Position numbers and translations under genes: made by a program. DNA of 37,252 nucleotides. Source: Methanomicrobiales archaeon (lineage in GTDB: Archaea > Halobacteriota > Methanomicrobia > Methanomicrobiales > Methanospirillaceae). The number at the start of each line of letters is the position of its first letter. Positions within the stretch are counted from its first letter, which is position 1. The stretch is taken from assembly GCA_012516785.1 (NCBI GenBank), contig JAAYWH010000021.1, positions 1-37,252 of the forward strand. Reading direction: 5' to 3'. The notes beneath the pieces were generated by a model. It saw nothing but the letters and a program-made list of their open reading frames with translations. It made no database searches and was not told where the DNA came from. Shown here in pieces: positions 24,644 to 33,578 of this stretch.

Positions 24644-24916
24644 ATCCTCACGCTTGCCATTCCCTTCAAACTTCCCGAAATGGTCTGAAACCACCCAGGG
24701 TGGCATCTGGCAGAGTAGATTGTGGATAAATATCCTTCCTGATGACCGGATGATACCGATCAGCAAAGAATGAAAACGGTCGTGGTGGAGGAGGTTATCC
24801 TTGCTCTCTGAAGGGGAATTGACGATCGTATATCCTTAAAAAAATGGAAAATTAGCCTCATCTCTTACAATATCCTTATGAAACCTACTGGCAATGTATC
24901 AGACACAAAAAAAGAG
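24644..24916 (+). other. Gene-free stretch between convergent genes
   Basis: No gene is visible in these 273 bases. They contain a small hairpin CCACC-CAG-GGTGG (24691-24703), the octamer ATATCCTT three times (24730, 24830, 24870) and the T-tract terminator of the minus-strand polyphosphate kinase at the right end. Confidence 0.5.
24907..24913 (-). terminator. T-tract terminator of the PPK2 gene
   Basis: Seven T on the minus strand lie four bases after the PPK2 stop codon; no hairpin is evident. Confidence 0.5.
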
Positions 24917-25816
24917 TTACTCACTGGCCAGTTTCTCCCGGGCAACTTCGAGTTGTTTGAGGGTTTCTTCTGCAACTTCAGGATACTTGAGATCGAGTGA
25001 CCGGATCTTTGTGGAGATGATATCCGCGATAAGGCTACGGGCTATCCACTTGTAATCTGCAGGTATGATGTACCATGGCGCTGTATCGGTGCTCGTCTTG
25101 GAGAGCATCATCTCATAGGCAGTCTGGTAATCGTCCCAGAACTGGCGCTCTGCCAGATCGGAAAGGGCAAATTTCCAGTATTTCTCTTTGTCCTCGAGAC
25201 GGTCCAGGAGCCGCTTCTTCTGTTCCTCCCTTGAGATATGAAGGAAAAATTTCATGATGAAGGTGCCATTCTGCACCAGGTGGCGTTCAAAGGCATTAAT
25301 ATCATCATACCGGGCATTCCAGAATTTATCGCCCCGTTTTCCAGGGGGTAACTGTTGGTTATCAAGGAGTTCCGGGTGAACTTTTACCACGAGTACATCC
25401 TCGTAATAGGAACGGTTGAAGATACCTATCTCTCCCCGTGCAGGAAGTGCACGGGTATACCGCCAGAGGAAATTGTGATCGGTCTCTTCCGAGGTGGGAA
25501 CTTTAAAGCTTGTTACTCTGCATCCCTGCGGATTCACGCCGGCCATGACGTGCTTGATGGTCCCGTCTTTCCCCGAGGTGTCCATGCCCTGGAGAACAAT
25601 AAGGATGGAATACAGATTGCTGGCCCAGAGGAGTTCCTGCGATTCCGCGAGGGATGCCCTGTTTGCCTCGAGTATCTCCGCTGCCCGCTCCTTTATCGCA
25701 TCCTTTCCCACTCTTTTCAGTTCGTCGTCCTGGGCCCAGCCGGTATCGTATTGTTTCAGCGATACCTTGCTCCCCGGGCTGACCATGAGTCTCCTGATGT
25801 ACTTCTTTTTTATCAT
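24917..25816 (-). CDS. ppk2: Polyphosphate kinase 2 family protein (one-domain PPK2)
   Basis: The 299-residue enzyme transfers phosphate between polyphosphate and nucleotides. It has Walker A GMDTSGKDGTI (77-87), the lid-associated GCRVTSFKVPTSEETDHNFLWR (~98-119) and Walker B GIFNRSYYEDVLVVKVHPE (from 131). The conserved KFFLHISREEQKKRLLDRLEDKEKYWKFALSDLAERQFWDDY region covers the C-terminal half. Size and motifs match the short PPK2 group (PPK2-related family 1), many of which make ADP or ATP from AMP or ADP with polyphosphate. GGAGAGATC lies just ahead of the ATG. It could help energy buffering or phosphate storage; no exopolyphosphatase or PPK1 is adjacent. Confidence 0.92.
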   Translation of the reverse strand: MIKKKYIRRLMVSPGSKVSLKQYDTGWAQDDELKRVGKDAIKERAAEILEANRASLAESQELLWASNLYSILIVLQGMDTSGKDGTIKHVMAGVNPQGCRVTSFKVPTSEETDHNFLWRYTRALPARGEIGIFNRSYYEDVLVVKVHPELLDNQQLPPGKRGDKFWNARYDDINAFERHLVQNGTFIMKFFLHISREEQKKRLLDRLEDKEKYWKFALSDLAERQFWDDYQTAYEMMLSKTSTDTAPWYIIPADYKWIARSLIADIISTKIRSLDLKYPEVAEETLKQLEVAREKLASE

Positions 25817-25910
25817 CGATCTCTCCCGATTGAGTTATCCTGAATCCACATGCGCTTCTCTCGTGCATCCATGGCAAGCATGACCCTTTGAAAGGATTGG
25901 CCCCAGGAGG

Positions 25911-27746
25911 TCATACTGGTGCCCCTTTTGAGTGTGTAGAGGCACCCGGAAGGATATCTGCCACCCTCCCCTTGAACTGGCTCATGTAAAGGTTGTAATA
26001 GAATCCCCCTGCTTTCATCATCTCATCATGAGTGCCCCGCTCGACGATCTCCCCGTTATTGATCACAAGTATCTGATGGGCATTGGTGATCGTACTGAGC
26101 CGATGGGCTATCACAAAGCTCGTCCTGCCCTCCTGCAGTTTCCGGATTGCAGCCTGGATGGATCGTTCAGTGCGGGTGTCCACGTTACTTGTTGCTTCAT
26201 CGAGGATCAGGATCCGCGGGTTGGCAATCATCGCCCGGGCGATGGTCAGCAGTTGCCGCTGTCCTTGCGAGAGATTCCGCCCGCCATCCGAGAGGATGGT
26301 CGCGTAGCCTTTTGGAAGCCGGGTGATGAATTCATGGCAGTTTGCGTCTTTTGCAGCCTGGATACATTCCTCATCGGTGGCTCCCCCCCGTCCGTATTTC
26401 AGGTTGTTCATGACCGTGTCTGAGAAGAGGAATGGCTCCTGGAGCACTACCCCTATCTGTCTCCGGAGGCTCTCCTGGGTGACATCGTAGATACTCTGTC
26501 CGTCGATCTCGATCGATCCGCTGTCGATATCGTAATAGCGGGTGAGAATGTTGATGATTGTGCTCTTCCCTGCGCCGGTTGGACCGCAGAGGCCGATCAT
26601 CTGACCGGGCAGCGCTTCAAAGCTGTTCTTTTTGAGGATCTGCCGCCCGGGCACATAGCTGAAGTCCACATCTCTGAACACCACGTGACCGTTCACCGGT
26701 TTCAGATCGACTGCTCCCGGTTTATCGACGATATCCGGCTCCTCATCGATGATTTGGAAGATCCGGTTTGCACTCACTGCGGCCGAGAGGATGAAGTTAT
26801 AATTGGCAAAGATGGTGGTGAGGGGGAGGGCAAACAGGAGGGTCAGGGAGAGGAACGTCGTAAGGACACCCACCGAAAGATCATGATTGATGATCATGAC
26901 CGACCCGAAGAGCGCAACGAGCGAGACATCCAGATTCGTCACAAGGACCGTGAGGGGGTTGATCACCAGCGAGAGGACCTGTGCCCTGCTTCCGACCTCC
27001 CTGGCCCCTTCACTCACCACGGTCTGACTGCCGGCAATGGCATCCTGCTGGCGGAATGCTATTATCGTCTTCTCACCGGCGAGTGTCTCTTCCATGAGCC
27101 CGTTTAAGTCCGCGAGCCGCTCCTGGAGGAGAGCAAATGCAGGGCCGGCAACCTTCGCAAGCAGCCACACGAGCCCCATCATAAGGGGAATAGCGATGCA
27201 TGCAACAACAGCGAGTGTGACACTGAGGAGGAACATGGCTGCGAGGGTAATGACCAGCATGAAGAGACCCATCAGCATAGTCCCAAGAGGCTGCTGGAAG
27301 AATGCGGTGATCACATCGATATCATTCGTGACCCTGCTCATCAGCTCCCCGATCGGCTGCCGGTCAAAGAAACGCAGGGAAAGGGTCTGCATGTGCTCGA
27401 AAAGGTCCTGCCTGATCTGGAAAAGGGCTTTCTGCGTGACATCCGCGAGGAACCGGTATCCGAAGTAGTAGGAGATGAAGGTGAGTACGGACAACCCAGC
27501 CATCACCATCACCTGCTGGTACAGATCTGCCGTAGTACTGGGTCCGGAAAGGGTATTGACCGCGACCCCGAGCATCACCGAAAGGAAGATGAAAGAGACT
27601 GTACCCACGAAGAACAGAACTATAACAAGGGTGAGCAGAGCCTTCCGCAGGCCCAGATACGCGATCATCCGGCTGAGCGCTCTCATCCTTCTCGGGCGAC
27701 GGATTTTTTCAGGTTTTGAGAGGGTTCCTGTCGTTTCGGTGGTCAT
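25911..27746 (-). CDS. Heterodimeric ABC exporter, catalytic subunit (TM288-like)
   Basis: The 611-residue half-transporter joins six membrane helices (residues ~30-340) to an ABC ATPase. Walker A is GPTGAGKSTII, Walker B ILILDEATSNVD with the catalytic Glu intact, and the switch histidine sits in IAHRLSTI. Its signature is LSQGQ instead of LSGGQ. Together with the degenerate partner this is the subunit that supplies the functional Walker B for the active site, while its altered signature completes the inactive site. The membrane region contains the coupling-helix/ferrous 'PIGELMSRVTNDID' motif. Its start overlaps the stop of the partner gene by four bases. Likely cargo is a lipid, drug or peptide. 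Confidence 0.93.
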   Translation of the reverse strand: MTTETTGTLSKPEKIRRPRRMRALSRMIAYLGLRKALLTLVIVLFFVGTVSFIFLSVMLGVAVNTLSGPSTTADLYQQVMVMAGLSVLTFISYYFGYRFLADVTQKALFQIRQDLFEHMQTLSLRFFDRQPIGELMSRVTNDIDVITAFFQQPLGTMLMGLFMLVITLAAMFLLSVTLAVVACIAIPLMMGLVWLLAKVAGPAFALLQERLADLNGLMEETLAGEKTIIAFRQQDAIAGSQTVVSEGAREVGSRAQVLSLVINPLTVLVTNLDVSLVALFGSVMIINHDLSVGVLTTFLSLTLLFALPLTTIFANYNFILSAAVSANRIFQIIDEEPDIVDKPGAVDLKPVNGHVVFRDVDFSYVPGRQILKKNSFEALPGQMIGLCGPTGAGKSTIINILTRYYDIDSGSIEIDGQSIYDVTQESLRRQIGVVLQEPFLFSDTVMNNLKYGRGGATDEECIQAAKDANCHEFITRLPKGYATILSDGGRNLSQGQRQLLTIARAMIANPRILILDEATSNVDTRTERSIQAAIRKLQEGRTSFVIAHRLSTITNAHQILVINNGEIVERGTHDEMMKAGGFYYNLYMSQFKGRVADILPGASTHSKGAPV

Positions 27747-29500
27747 TTCAGATCCTCCCTCCGCACACCACCAAGTTGTGATTCGAAAATTTCCCTGTAC
27801 AGCGGATTGGTGCTGATCAGGTCACGATGACTCCCCTTCGCGACGATCGCTCCCTGATCGAGGAGGATAATGGTGTCTGCGGTGAGGACGGTACTGATCC
27901 GCTGTGCGACGATGAATTTGGTAGTATTGGGCATCATGGTTCCCAGCGCATCCTGGATGCGGCTTTCGGTGACAACATCCACGGCACTGGTACTGTCATC
28001 GAGGATGAGAATGGAAGGCCGGGACGCGATCGCCCGGGCGATGGAGATCCGTTGCCGCTGCCCTCCAGAAAAGTTGGCTCCTCTCCGGGCTACACGGGAA
28101 TCATAGCAACCGGGGATCGCTGAGATGAAGCCATCGGCATCGGCTGCCTTTGCTGCCGACACAATGTGATCATAGGGGATTTCAGGGTCGGAGAACGCGA
28201 TATTCTCCTTAACGGTCCCGGAGAAGAGGATACTCTCCTGGAGGGCGATTCCTATCAGGGAACGGAGGTGATCCTGGGGGAGCTCCCTGATATCGGTGCC
28301 ATCGATGGTGATCCGCCCGGTCGTGACGTCGTAAAATCGCGGGATCAGGTTGATGAGGGTGGTCTTCCCTGAACCGGTCGGACCGAGGAAGGCAACCGTC
28401 TGCCCGGGTTCTGCGACAAGCGAGACGTTCCTGACCGATTCTTTCCCCCCGGCACCATCATAGCTGAAGGAGACATTCTCGAATTCTACCTTCCCTTTCA
28501 GGTGAGCCGGATCCAGGTGCTGTGGGGTGGAACTGTCCGCAATTGCAGGAGTGGTATCAAACAGTTCCACGATTCGTCCTGCAGACGCTTCTGCAGAGAT
28601 GATAGCCGGCAGGACGAATGAGAGGATCAGCAACTGGGCCAGGATGAAGAAGAAATACTGGGTGAACGCGACGATCTGGCCGATATCCATGGTTCCGGCC
28701 AGGACCTGGGTGCCTCCAAACCAGATGACAAGGGCATTGGAAAGACCGAGGATGATAAAAATCGCGGGAAGGAGCAGCGCACTATAGTAGAGTGGGGGTA
28801 ATGAAGCCTGACGGAGATCATCATTCTTTCCTTCAAACCGCTTGTTCTCATATCCCTGCCTTACGAAGGATTTTACCACCCGGACGCCTGCAAAGACCTC
28901 CTGGAGCACGTTGTTCAGCCCATCCAGCATCTTCTGCCGGTTGATATACTGTTTCTGGAGCATGATCGCGACAGCCCCAAATATCAGCGCAGTAACGACG
29001 ATGACGAGGAGAAAGATCCAGACCAGATCGGGGCTGTCTATGTAGACAAACACCAGCGCGGCAAGGATCATGAAAGGGGCGTACAGAATAAACCGTGTGG
29101 CATAGTTCACTGCCATATTGATCTGGTAGATGTCATTGGTGAGACGGACAAGGAGTTCCCCCGTGGGATACCGGTCAAGGTTCCCAAACGAAAACGTCTG
29201 TATTTTCCGATAGGTTTCCTTGCGAAGGTAATGTGCAGTGCCCTCTCCCAGCCGTGCTGCGATGTACAGGTTGGCCATCGAGAATGACCCTGCGAGAATG
29301 GCAAAAAAGAGCATCTTCAGGCAGCTTTCCACTACCACTTCAACGTCACCGGCAACCACCCCGTTGTCCAGGAGGTTGGACACCTGGACTGGTATCATGA
29401 GCATGAAGAGTGCCCCGAAGAGTACCAACACTTGGGACAGGGCGATCCATTTCCATACCTCCCGGTACACCACCAGTAGACGGCGAAGATTCTCAAGCAT
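27743..29500 (-). CDS. Heterodimeric ABC exporter, degenerate-site subunit (TM287-like)
   Basis: This 585-residue half-transporter has six membrane helices (~20-310) with YPTGELLVRLTNDIYQ as the intracellular loop, then an ABC ATPase. Walker A GPTGSGKTTLI and signature FSGGQRQRISIARAI are canonical. Walker B ends in ILILDDSTSAVD, with Asp in place of the catalytic Glu, and the switch position is Gln (VAQRISTVL) instead of His. These are the changes seen in TM287/BmrC-type subunits, whose own ATP site binds but scarcely hydrolyses. It is the first gene of the pair, probably transcribed from the TATA box near 29632. GGTGG lies ahead of its ATG. Confidence 0.93.
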   Translation of the reverse strand: MLENLRRLLVVYREVWKWIALSQVLVLFGALFMLMIPVQVSNLLDNGVVAGDVEVVVESCLKMLFFAILAGSFSMANLYIAARLGEGTAHYLRKETYRKIQTFSFGNLDRYPTGELLVRLTNDIYQINMAVNYATRFILYAPFMILAALVFVYIDSPDLVWIFLLVIVVTALIFGAVAIMLQKQYINRQKMLDGLNNVLQEVFAGVRVVKSFVRQGYENKRFEGKNDDLRQASLPPLYYSALLLPAIFIILGLSNALVIWFGGTQVLAGTMDIGQIVAFTQYFFFILAQLLILSFVLPAIISAEASAGRIVELFDTTPAIADSSTPQHLDPAHLKGKVEFENVSFSYDGAGGKESVRNVSLVAEPGQTVAFLGPTGSGKTTLINLIPRFYDVTTGRITIDGTDIRELPQDHLRSLIGIALQESILFSGTVKENIAFSDPEIPYDHIVSAAKAADADGFISAIPGCYDSRVARRGANFSGGQRQRISIARAIASRPSILILDDSTSAVDVVTESRIQDALGTMMPNTTKFIVAQRISTVLTADTIILLDQGAIVAKGSHRDLISTNPLYREIFESQLGGVRREDLK

Positions 29501-29626
29501 GGTCGTCAGCCACCCCCAATCTGGAGCAGCATTGGTACACTCATGCTACCCTGGGGTAATGAGAGAGGGAAGTATCTCTGGTTTATCACTCTGAAAAGTT
29601 CCATGGTGAATTGAGAAGCAGAACAA

Positions 29627-29637
29627 CTATTTAAACT
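29627..29637 (-). promoter_or_regulatory. TATA box for the ABC exporter operon
   Basis: On the minus strand the sequence reads GTTTAAATAGT, containing TTTAAATA, a near-ideal archaeal TATA box. It would start transcription near 29607, giving a leader of about 100 bases before the ATG at 29500. Confidence 0.5.
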
Positions 29638-29846
29638 AAATCCCCTCTGAAATGGATTCGGTCCGATCATTACAGAACAATCTACATATCCTAGCAACTC
29701 CAGGCACTGAAGCTTAGCTTTGATAAAGGATTACAATTGTTACGACGGCTACAATAATGAGAATCACGGTATTCCTGTTTATCCCGGTCCTTTCCCCACG
29801 TTCAGAGAGGATCAGCCCCCTCCGGATCGTAGTACACAGAAAGCGA

Positions 29847-29857
29847 TGCTTATATCT
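29847..29857 (+). promoter_or_regulatory. TATA box for the CLC gene
   Basis: TGCTTATATCT sits about 37 bases before the ATG at 29889. It excludes the in-frame ATG at 29868, which would lie at or upstream of the transcript start, and thus decides the start codon. Confidence 0.5.
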
Positions 29858-29888
29858 TAGGGAAAGGATGAGAAGATACATATCCTGT

Positions 29889-31214
29889 ATGCCTGTAGAT
29901 GAAGAAACCCCTGTTATCCCGGCCCTGGCAGAATCGGAAAAAGGAGACTACCAGCGATTGTGGAAACCCGGGTTCCTCCTTGCCATTATTATCATCGCTC
30001 TCATTGCCATCGCTTTTACCGCGGTTTTTATGACGCTGTATGGATACCTGGACAAGGTGATCTGGCTGGAAAATGATTTTGTACTGTCCAACCGGTGGAC
30101 TATACCAGCGGGCGTGCTGATCTTCTCCCTCCTCGTTGGGCTCTGCCAGAAGTACCTCCATGCCCCGAACGTAATCCACGGAAGTGCCATGGAATCCATG
30201 CGGAAAGGACATGCCGGGAGCGACTACCGGACCTTTCCGGGAGCCTTCCTTTCGTCCATCTGCTCCCTTCTCTCAGGGGCAAGCATCGGGCCAGAGGGCA
30301 CCATCGCCACAATGGTCAGCCAACTTGCGATATGGGTCCGGACAAAGATGCGGATCGTCCGGGATTCCCATGATGCTCACCTTGGATTTGATATGGCAGC
30401 CCTTGCCTCGGCATTCAACGGCATTGTGGGGAGCCCGGCCTTTACCGGTGTCCTTGCGACAGAGTTCCAGATTGGGGAGAAGAATGTATTCAAATTCCTC
30501 ATCTGGAACCTTGTGGCGGGGCTCGTGGGATATTTCTTCTACCTCTCCCTTGGATTTACCTCCTTTGCAGCCCTGCTTCCCTTCCCCCCCCTCGAGAGCC
30601 TTTCTGCCATAATGGTGGTTTCTGCCATAGCCCTCGGCATAGTCGGGTCTCTTCTTGCGATCTTTACCGGACTCTGCCTGAAAGGAGCCGGGGAACTCAT
30701 GGAGAAGAGTTTCGGGGAGAGAGTAGTGTTCCGGACCGTCGCTGCAGGGATTGTGATTGCGGTCGTCTGTTACTTCCTCCCGGAGCTGTTATTTTCCGGT
30801 GAAGCCCAGATCCATGCCTTCGTTCAGAACCCAGCGGCGTTCGGGATCGGGATGCTCCTTGTGCTTGCAATCCTCAAGCTGGTACTCTTCGCCTTGTCCT
30901 TCAAGGGGGGGTTCCTTGGTGGTCCTGTCTTCCCCATTCTCTTTGCCTCGACCTTGGTCGGCCTTGCGCTCTCACTCGCTGTCCCCGGAATCCCGGTCGG
31001 CATCTTTGTGCTCTGTGTCGAGGCTGCAACCATCGCGTTCGCACTCGGGGCTCCCTTAACTGCGATCATTCTTATCGTAGTGCTGGGGAATCCTTCACCC
31101 TACCTGGTGGCGCTTATCGTAACCTCCGTGGCCACCGCCCTGATCCTTGGGGCTCTGCTAAAACCGATCATGGAACGGCGGATCCGGGAAAAAGCCGCGC
31201 CATCTGCCGGGTAG
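29889..31214 (+). CDS. CLC-family chloride channel/transporter
   Basis: The 441-residue membrane protein matches the CLC family. The first helix follows a short polar N-terminus (~27-50). The selectivity-region sequence SGASIGPEGTIATMVSQLAIW corresponds to the family's GREGP segment, with Glu in a shifted position. AFNGIVGSPAFTGVLATE forms the next re-entrant part, and the late KGGFLGGPVFPILFASTLVG and LGAPLTAIILIVVLG match the CLC C-terminal half. It has no C-terminal CBS domains. It could move chloride passively or exchange it for protons. The start was chosen on the TATA position; no strong ribosome site is present, so the leader is short. It is divergent from the ABC exporter. Confidence 0.85.
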   Translation: MPVDEETPVIPALAESEKGDYQRLWKPGFLLAIIIIALIAIAFTAVFMTLYGYLDKVIWLENDFVLSNRWTIPAGVLIFSLLVGLCQKYLHAPNVIHGSAMESMRKGHAGSDYRTFPGAFLSSICSLLSGASIGPEGTIATMVSQLAIWVRTKMRIVRDSHDAHLGFDMAALASAFNGIVGSPAFTGVLATEFQIGEKNVFKFLIWNLVAGLVGYFFYLSLGFTSFAALLPFPPLESLSAIMVVSAIALGIVGSLLAIFTGLCLKGAGELMEKSFGERVVFRTVAAGIVIAVVCYFLPELLFSGEAQIHAFVQNPAAFGIGMLLVLAILKLVLFALSFKGGFLGGPVFPILFASTLVGLALSLAVPGIPVGIFVLCVEAATIAFALGAPLTAIILIVVLGNPSPYLVALIVTSVATALILGALLKPIMERRIREKAAPSAG

Positions 31215-31393
31215 ACTTCACCGTGCCGGAGACACGTCCCGGTCATGTGCTGAAACCAGTAATCGCCCAGGCCGAAACGACCTCGTCCTGGATTGTTGAA
31301 TTACGGCAAATCAGCGATAATTACCCTCGCGGAGAAACGGGGTTGAAGAATGATAAATCTGGTTTTTTGGTCACCATTGGAGCACGTACAATC

Positions 31394-31966
31394 TCAATAA
31401 TCCCACTGTGCCATGATCACACAGAAACCAGCCCTTGCATCTACCTCTGTCACGGTGAACCCGGTCTCCTCAAGGAGTGCACGGACCTCTCCCTGCGAAT
31501 AAAACTGCGCTACGGAGAGAAACCGGCCTTTTCCGCCTTCCTGAAGGTATCTCTGATGGATAGGCCCCATGCGTTCGATGAATGCGAGCGTAAGAGGCCC
31601 CCGGGATACAAGAATGCGGTGGAGTTCCCTGAATGCAGGAACCGGATCCTCAAGGAAACAGATGACGGTTACGAGCAGGAGTGAAGAACATGAGCCATCC
31701 CTTAGTGGGAGCGCCTCGGCCAAGGCCCGGACGACTTCGATCCCTTTCTGACGTGCCATCCGACCGAGGGTACGTGAGGGTTCGATCCCTAGTGCAATCC
31801 CCAGGGGGGCGGCGAAACGGCCGGAGCCGACCCCCACTTCGACTGAGCGGGAGTTTGCTGCCGGGAGCACCTTCATGATGCGGGAGAGTTCTGCGAGATA
31901 CTCATCGTGATGCTCATCAAACCACCGGTCATAATCCTCTGCATACTCTTCAAACACGTCCTGCAA
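31394..31966 (-). CDS. SAM-dependent methyltransferase (class I, Methyltransf_11 type)
   Basis: The 190-residue protein has the Rossmann-fold methyltransferase motifs. SVEVGVGSGRFAAPLG (motif I, SAM binding) is at ~41-56, then GIEPSRTLG, ALAEALPLRDGSCSSLLLVTVICFLEDP (motifs II-III) and a C-terminal substrate part. The N-terminal EEYAEDYDRWFDEHH opening is common to small-molecule methyltransferases of this group. The frame starts with TTG at 31966, which has GGAGGGATC directly upstream, and no in-frame ATG is found until residue 31. The same GGAGG overlaps the stop region of the gene before it. It is the last gene of a three-gene operon with a cysteine-desulfurase-like enzyme. The acceptor is unknown. 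Confidence 0.87.
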   Translation of the reverse strand: MQDVFEEYAEDYDRWFDEHHDEYLAELSRIMKVLPAANSRSVEVGVGSGRFAAPLGIALGIEPSRTLGRMARQKGIEVVRALAEALPLRDGSCSSLLLVTVICFLEDPVPAFRELHRILVSRGPLTLAFIERMGPIHQRYLQEGGKGRFLSVAQFYSQGEVRALLEETGFTVTEVDARAGFCVIMAQWDY

Positions 31967-31978
31967 CAGGGATCCCTC
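31962..31978 (-). promoter_or_regulatory. Strong ribosome site that fixes a TTG start
   Basis: On the minus strand AAGGAGGGATCC precedes TTG by three bases. It is nearly the full anti-16S complement and supports TTG at 31966 as the start of the methyltransferase. Confidence 0.6.
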
Positions 31979-31979
31979 C

Positions 31980-32297
31980 TTATGTCCCGTAGAGGCGCTT
32001 CCGAACCCGTTCTCCGATGGCCTGCTCTCTCTGTTTCAGGCTGGAGAGATCAACATTACCCTCGCGGAATGAAGAGAAGAGGGAATAGACAAAGTCCACG
32101 GTCAGGTCCATCACCTCCTTCTTAAACCTGACTTCAACCGTGGTATCCCCGGCAAACCCCTTGATGGAGAACCAGTCAGGCTTCTCGAACTTGTAGAATC
32201 CTTCACCGACACTGGGGAGTGATTCAACCTGCCCAAAGGTGCCAAGATAGCGAAAAAATCCCGGAGATATAGGGGAGTCGAGGAGGAACTCCTTCAT
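31980..32297 (-). CDS. Hypothetical protein in the desulfurase/methyltransferase operon
   Basis: The 105-residue protein starts MKEFLLDSPISPGFFRYLG and has strand-rich segments (YKFEKPDWFSIKGFAGDTTVEVRFKK). It ends in a basic helix (SSLKQREQAIGERVRKRLYG). I do not recognise a family. It has no cysteines, no membrane segments and no signal peptide from this start. An ATG at 32348 would add 17 residues and overlap the upstream gene by 29 bases. The methyltransferase follows 13 bases later, so translation is probably coupled. Confidence 0.65.
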   Translation of the reverse strand: MKEFLLDSPISPGFFRYLGTFGQVESLPSVGEGFYKFEKPDWFSIKGFAGDTTVEVRFKKEVMDLTVDFVYSLFSSFREGNVDLSSLKQREQAIGERVRKRLYGT

Positions 32298-32319
32298 AAA
32301 GGATCCATCAGCACAGACC

Positions 32320-33492
32320 TTATGCCTGACCGACCGTAGAATCCGCATTCCTGGCTATCTCCCGCATGGCATCCGCTGCAATCCGGCATTCTTCATCGGT
32401 CGTGAACCAGGAGTGGCTGATCCGGACGCACCCCTCACCTCCGTCAATGGCTTTATGGAGTAGCGGGGCACAATGTAGTCCGGTCCGGGCGATGATGTTG
32501 AATCCCCGGGCCAGCATGAATCCCACGTCATCATTCTGGAGGCCTTTGATATTGAACGCTATGATGGGCAGGTCCGGGTGGTCATTGTAGATCATGACAT
32601 TCTCCTCCTTCTTCAGTTCCCTGATGAGAAACAATGTTTGTTTTTCCGCCTTTTCACTGATGGTTGCCAGTCCCGTCTCGTTAAGGAACTCTACTCCCGC
32701 TGCAAGAGCTGCCAGGCCCGGGTAGTTGTGGGTCCCGATCTCGAACCGTTCCGGCATCCCGCGGGGATGGAGGAGCGAGAGCGAGTCCGTCCCGGTCCCG
32801 CCAAACCGGACCGGTGCAATGGTTTCCGGGTCCCGCAGGAAAAATCCCCCGGTCCCAGGGACGCCAAGGAGACCCTTGTGGCCGGTGATGACGAAGGCAT
32901 CGACCGGAAGGTCCTTGAGGCCGATGGGAATATGGCCGGCAGTCTGGGCACCGTCCACGATAAAGAATATACCATGGTCATGCAGGATTTTCCCGATTGC
33001 CCTGATATCCTGGGCTGATCCGAGCACATTGCTGCCATGGGTCATGACCATGAGGCGGGTATCGGGCCTGATGGAATCTTGAACAGCGTCGGGACTGACA
33101 GAACAGTCCTTGAAGGGGATGATATCCAACCGTATGCGGCCTTGTTGCTCATATTCGTGCAGAGGACGGAGCACGGAGTTGTGGTCCAGTGCCGTGGTAA
33201 GGACATGGCACTCCTCCTTTTTTTCCGCAAGAAAGCCAGAGATGAGGATATTCAGGGAATCCGTTGCATTATGGGTGAACACAAGGTTTTCGGGGGGTGC
33301 TCCTCCAAGAAACACGGAGAGCCTGTCCCGGGCCAGCGTGAGGTAGTCATCACCCTGGGTCCCTGTCGTTCTCCCTGATCCGAAGACCGGGAGTGAGAGG
33401 GAGTGCGCAATCGCTGCAAGCACCCCAGGAGGTTTCGGCCAGCTGGTTGCTGCATTGTTGAGATAAATAAGGGGTTTTTGAACGGGGACCAT
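32320..33492 (-). CDS. Class V aminotransferase, cysteine desulfurase-like (SufS/Csd group)
   Basis: The 390-residue PLP enzyme opens YLNNAATSWPKPP. His104 (ALDHNS) stacks on the cofactor, Asp180 sits in VDGAQTAGH, the Schiff-base Lys206 in TGHKG, and the catalytic loop RTGLHCAPLLHK has Cys341. This matches group II cysteine desulfurases and the related family typified by EF2568, which release sulfur from cysteine or selenium from selenocysteine. No IscU/SufBC scaffold is adjacent. It is the first gene of an operon with an unknown protein and a methyltransferase. A run of A precedes the ATG and the nearest GGTGAT is too far upstream to be a ribosome site. Confidence 0.88.
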   Translation of the reverse strand: MVPVQKPLIYLNNAATSWPKPPGVLAAIAHSLSLPVFGSGRTTGTQGDDYLTLARDRLSVFLGGAPPENLVFTHNATDSLNILISGFLAEKKEECHVLTTALDHNSVLRPLHEYEQQGRIRLDIIPFKDCSVSPDAVQDSIRPDTRLMVMTHGSNVLGSAQDIRAIGKILHDHGIFFIVDGAQTAGHIPIGLKDLPVDAFVITGHKGLLGVPGTGGFFLRDPETIAPVRFGGTGTDSLSLLHPRGMPERFEIGTHNYPGLAALAAGVEFLNETGLATISEKAEKQTLFLIRELKKEENVMIYNDHPDLPIIAFNIKGLQNDDVGFMLARGFNIIARTGLHCAPLLHKAIDGGEGCVRISHSWFTTDEECRIAADAMREIARNADSTVGQA

Positions 33493-33578
33493 CTTTTTTT
33501 AAGATCTGACTATCACCGGGAAAAAGGGATCGGTTGTACCACGAACCATTATCGCGGGATGAGAGGTACAAATAGTAC

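Larger units (their letters stand above)
29501..29888. other. 388-base divergent intergenic region between ABC exporter and CLC genes
   Basis: No gene is visible. The stretch carries a TATA box for the minus-strand exporter operon (around 29632) and one for the plus-strand CLC gene (around 29852). An open frame in front of the CLC start (from 29757) continues into that gene but lies upstream of its TATA box and has no family similarity. I see no tRNA, repeat or other structure in the remainder. Confidence 0.6.

Noticed and set aside
24730-24877. ATATCCTT three times in the gene-free stretch, with a further copy near 691.
   Set aside because: The spacing is irregular and the octamer is A/T-rich; no system explains it and chance is likely.
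29757-29888. In-frame N-terminal extension of the CLC protein.
   Set aside because: It lies upstream of the likely TATA box at 29847-29857 and does not resemble CLC N-termini.
31215-31393. Intergenic stretch between the CLC and methyltransferase genes checked for an RNA gene or terminator hairpin.
   Set aside because: Only a weak T6 run at about 31363-31368 is seen; no stable stem or conserved RNA pattern.
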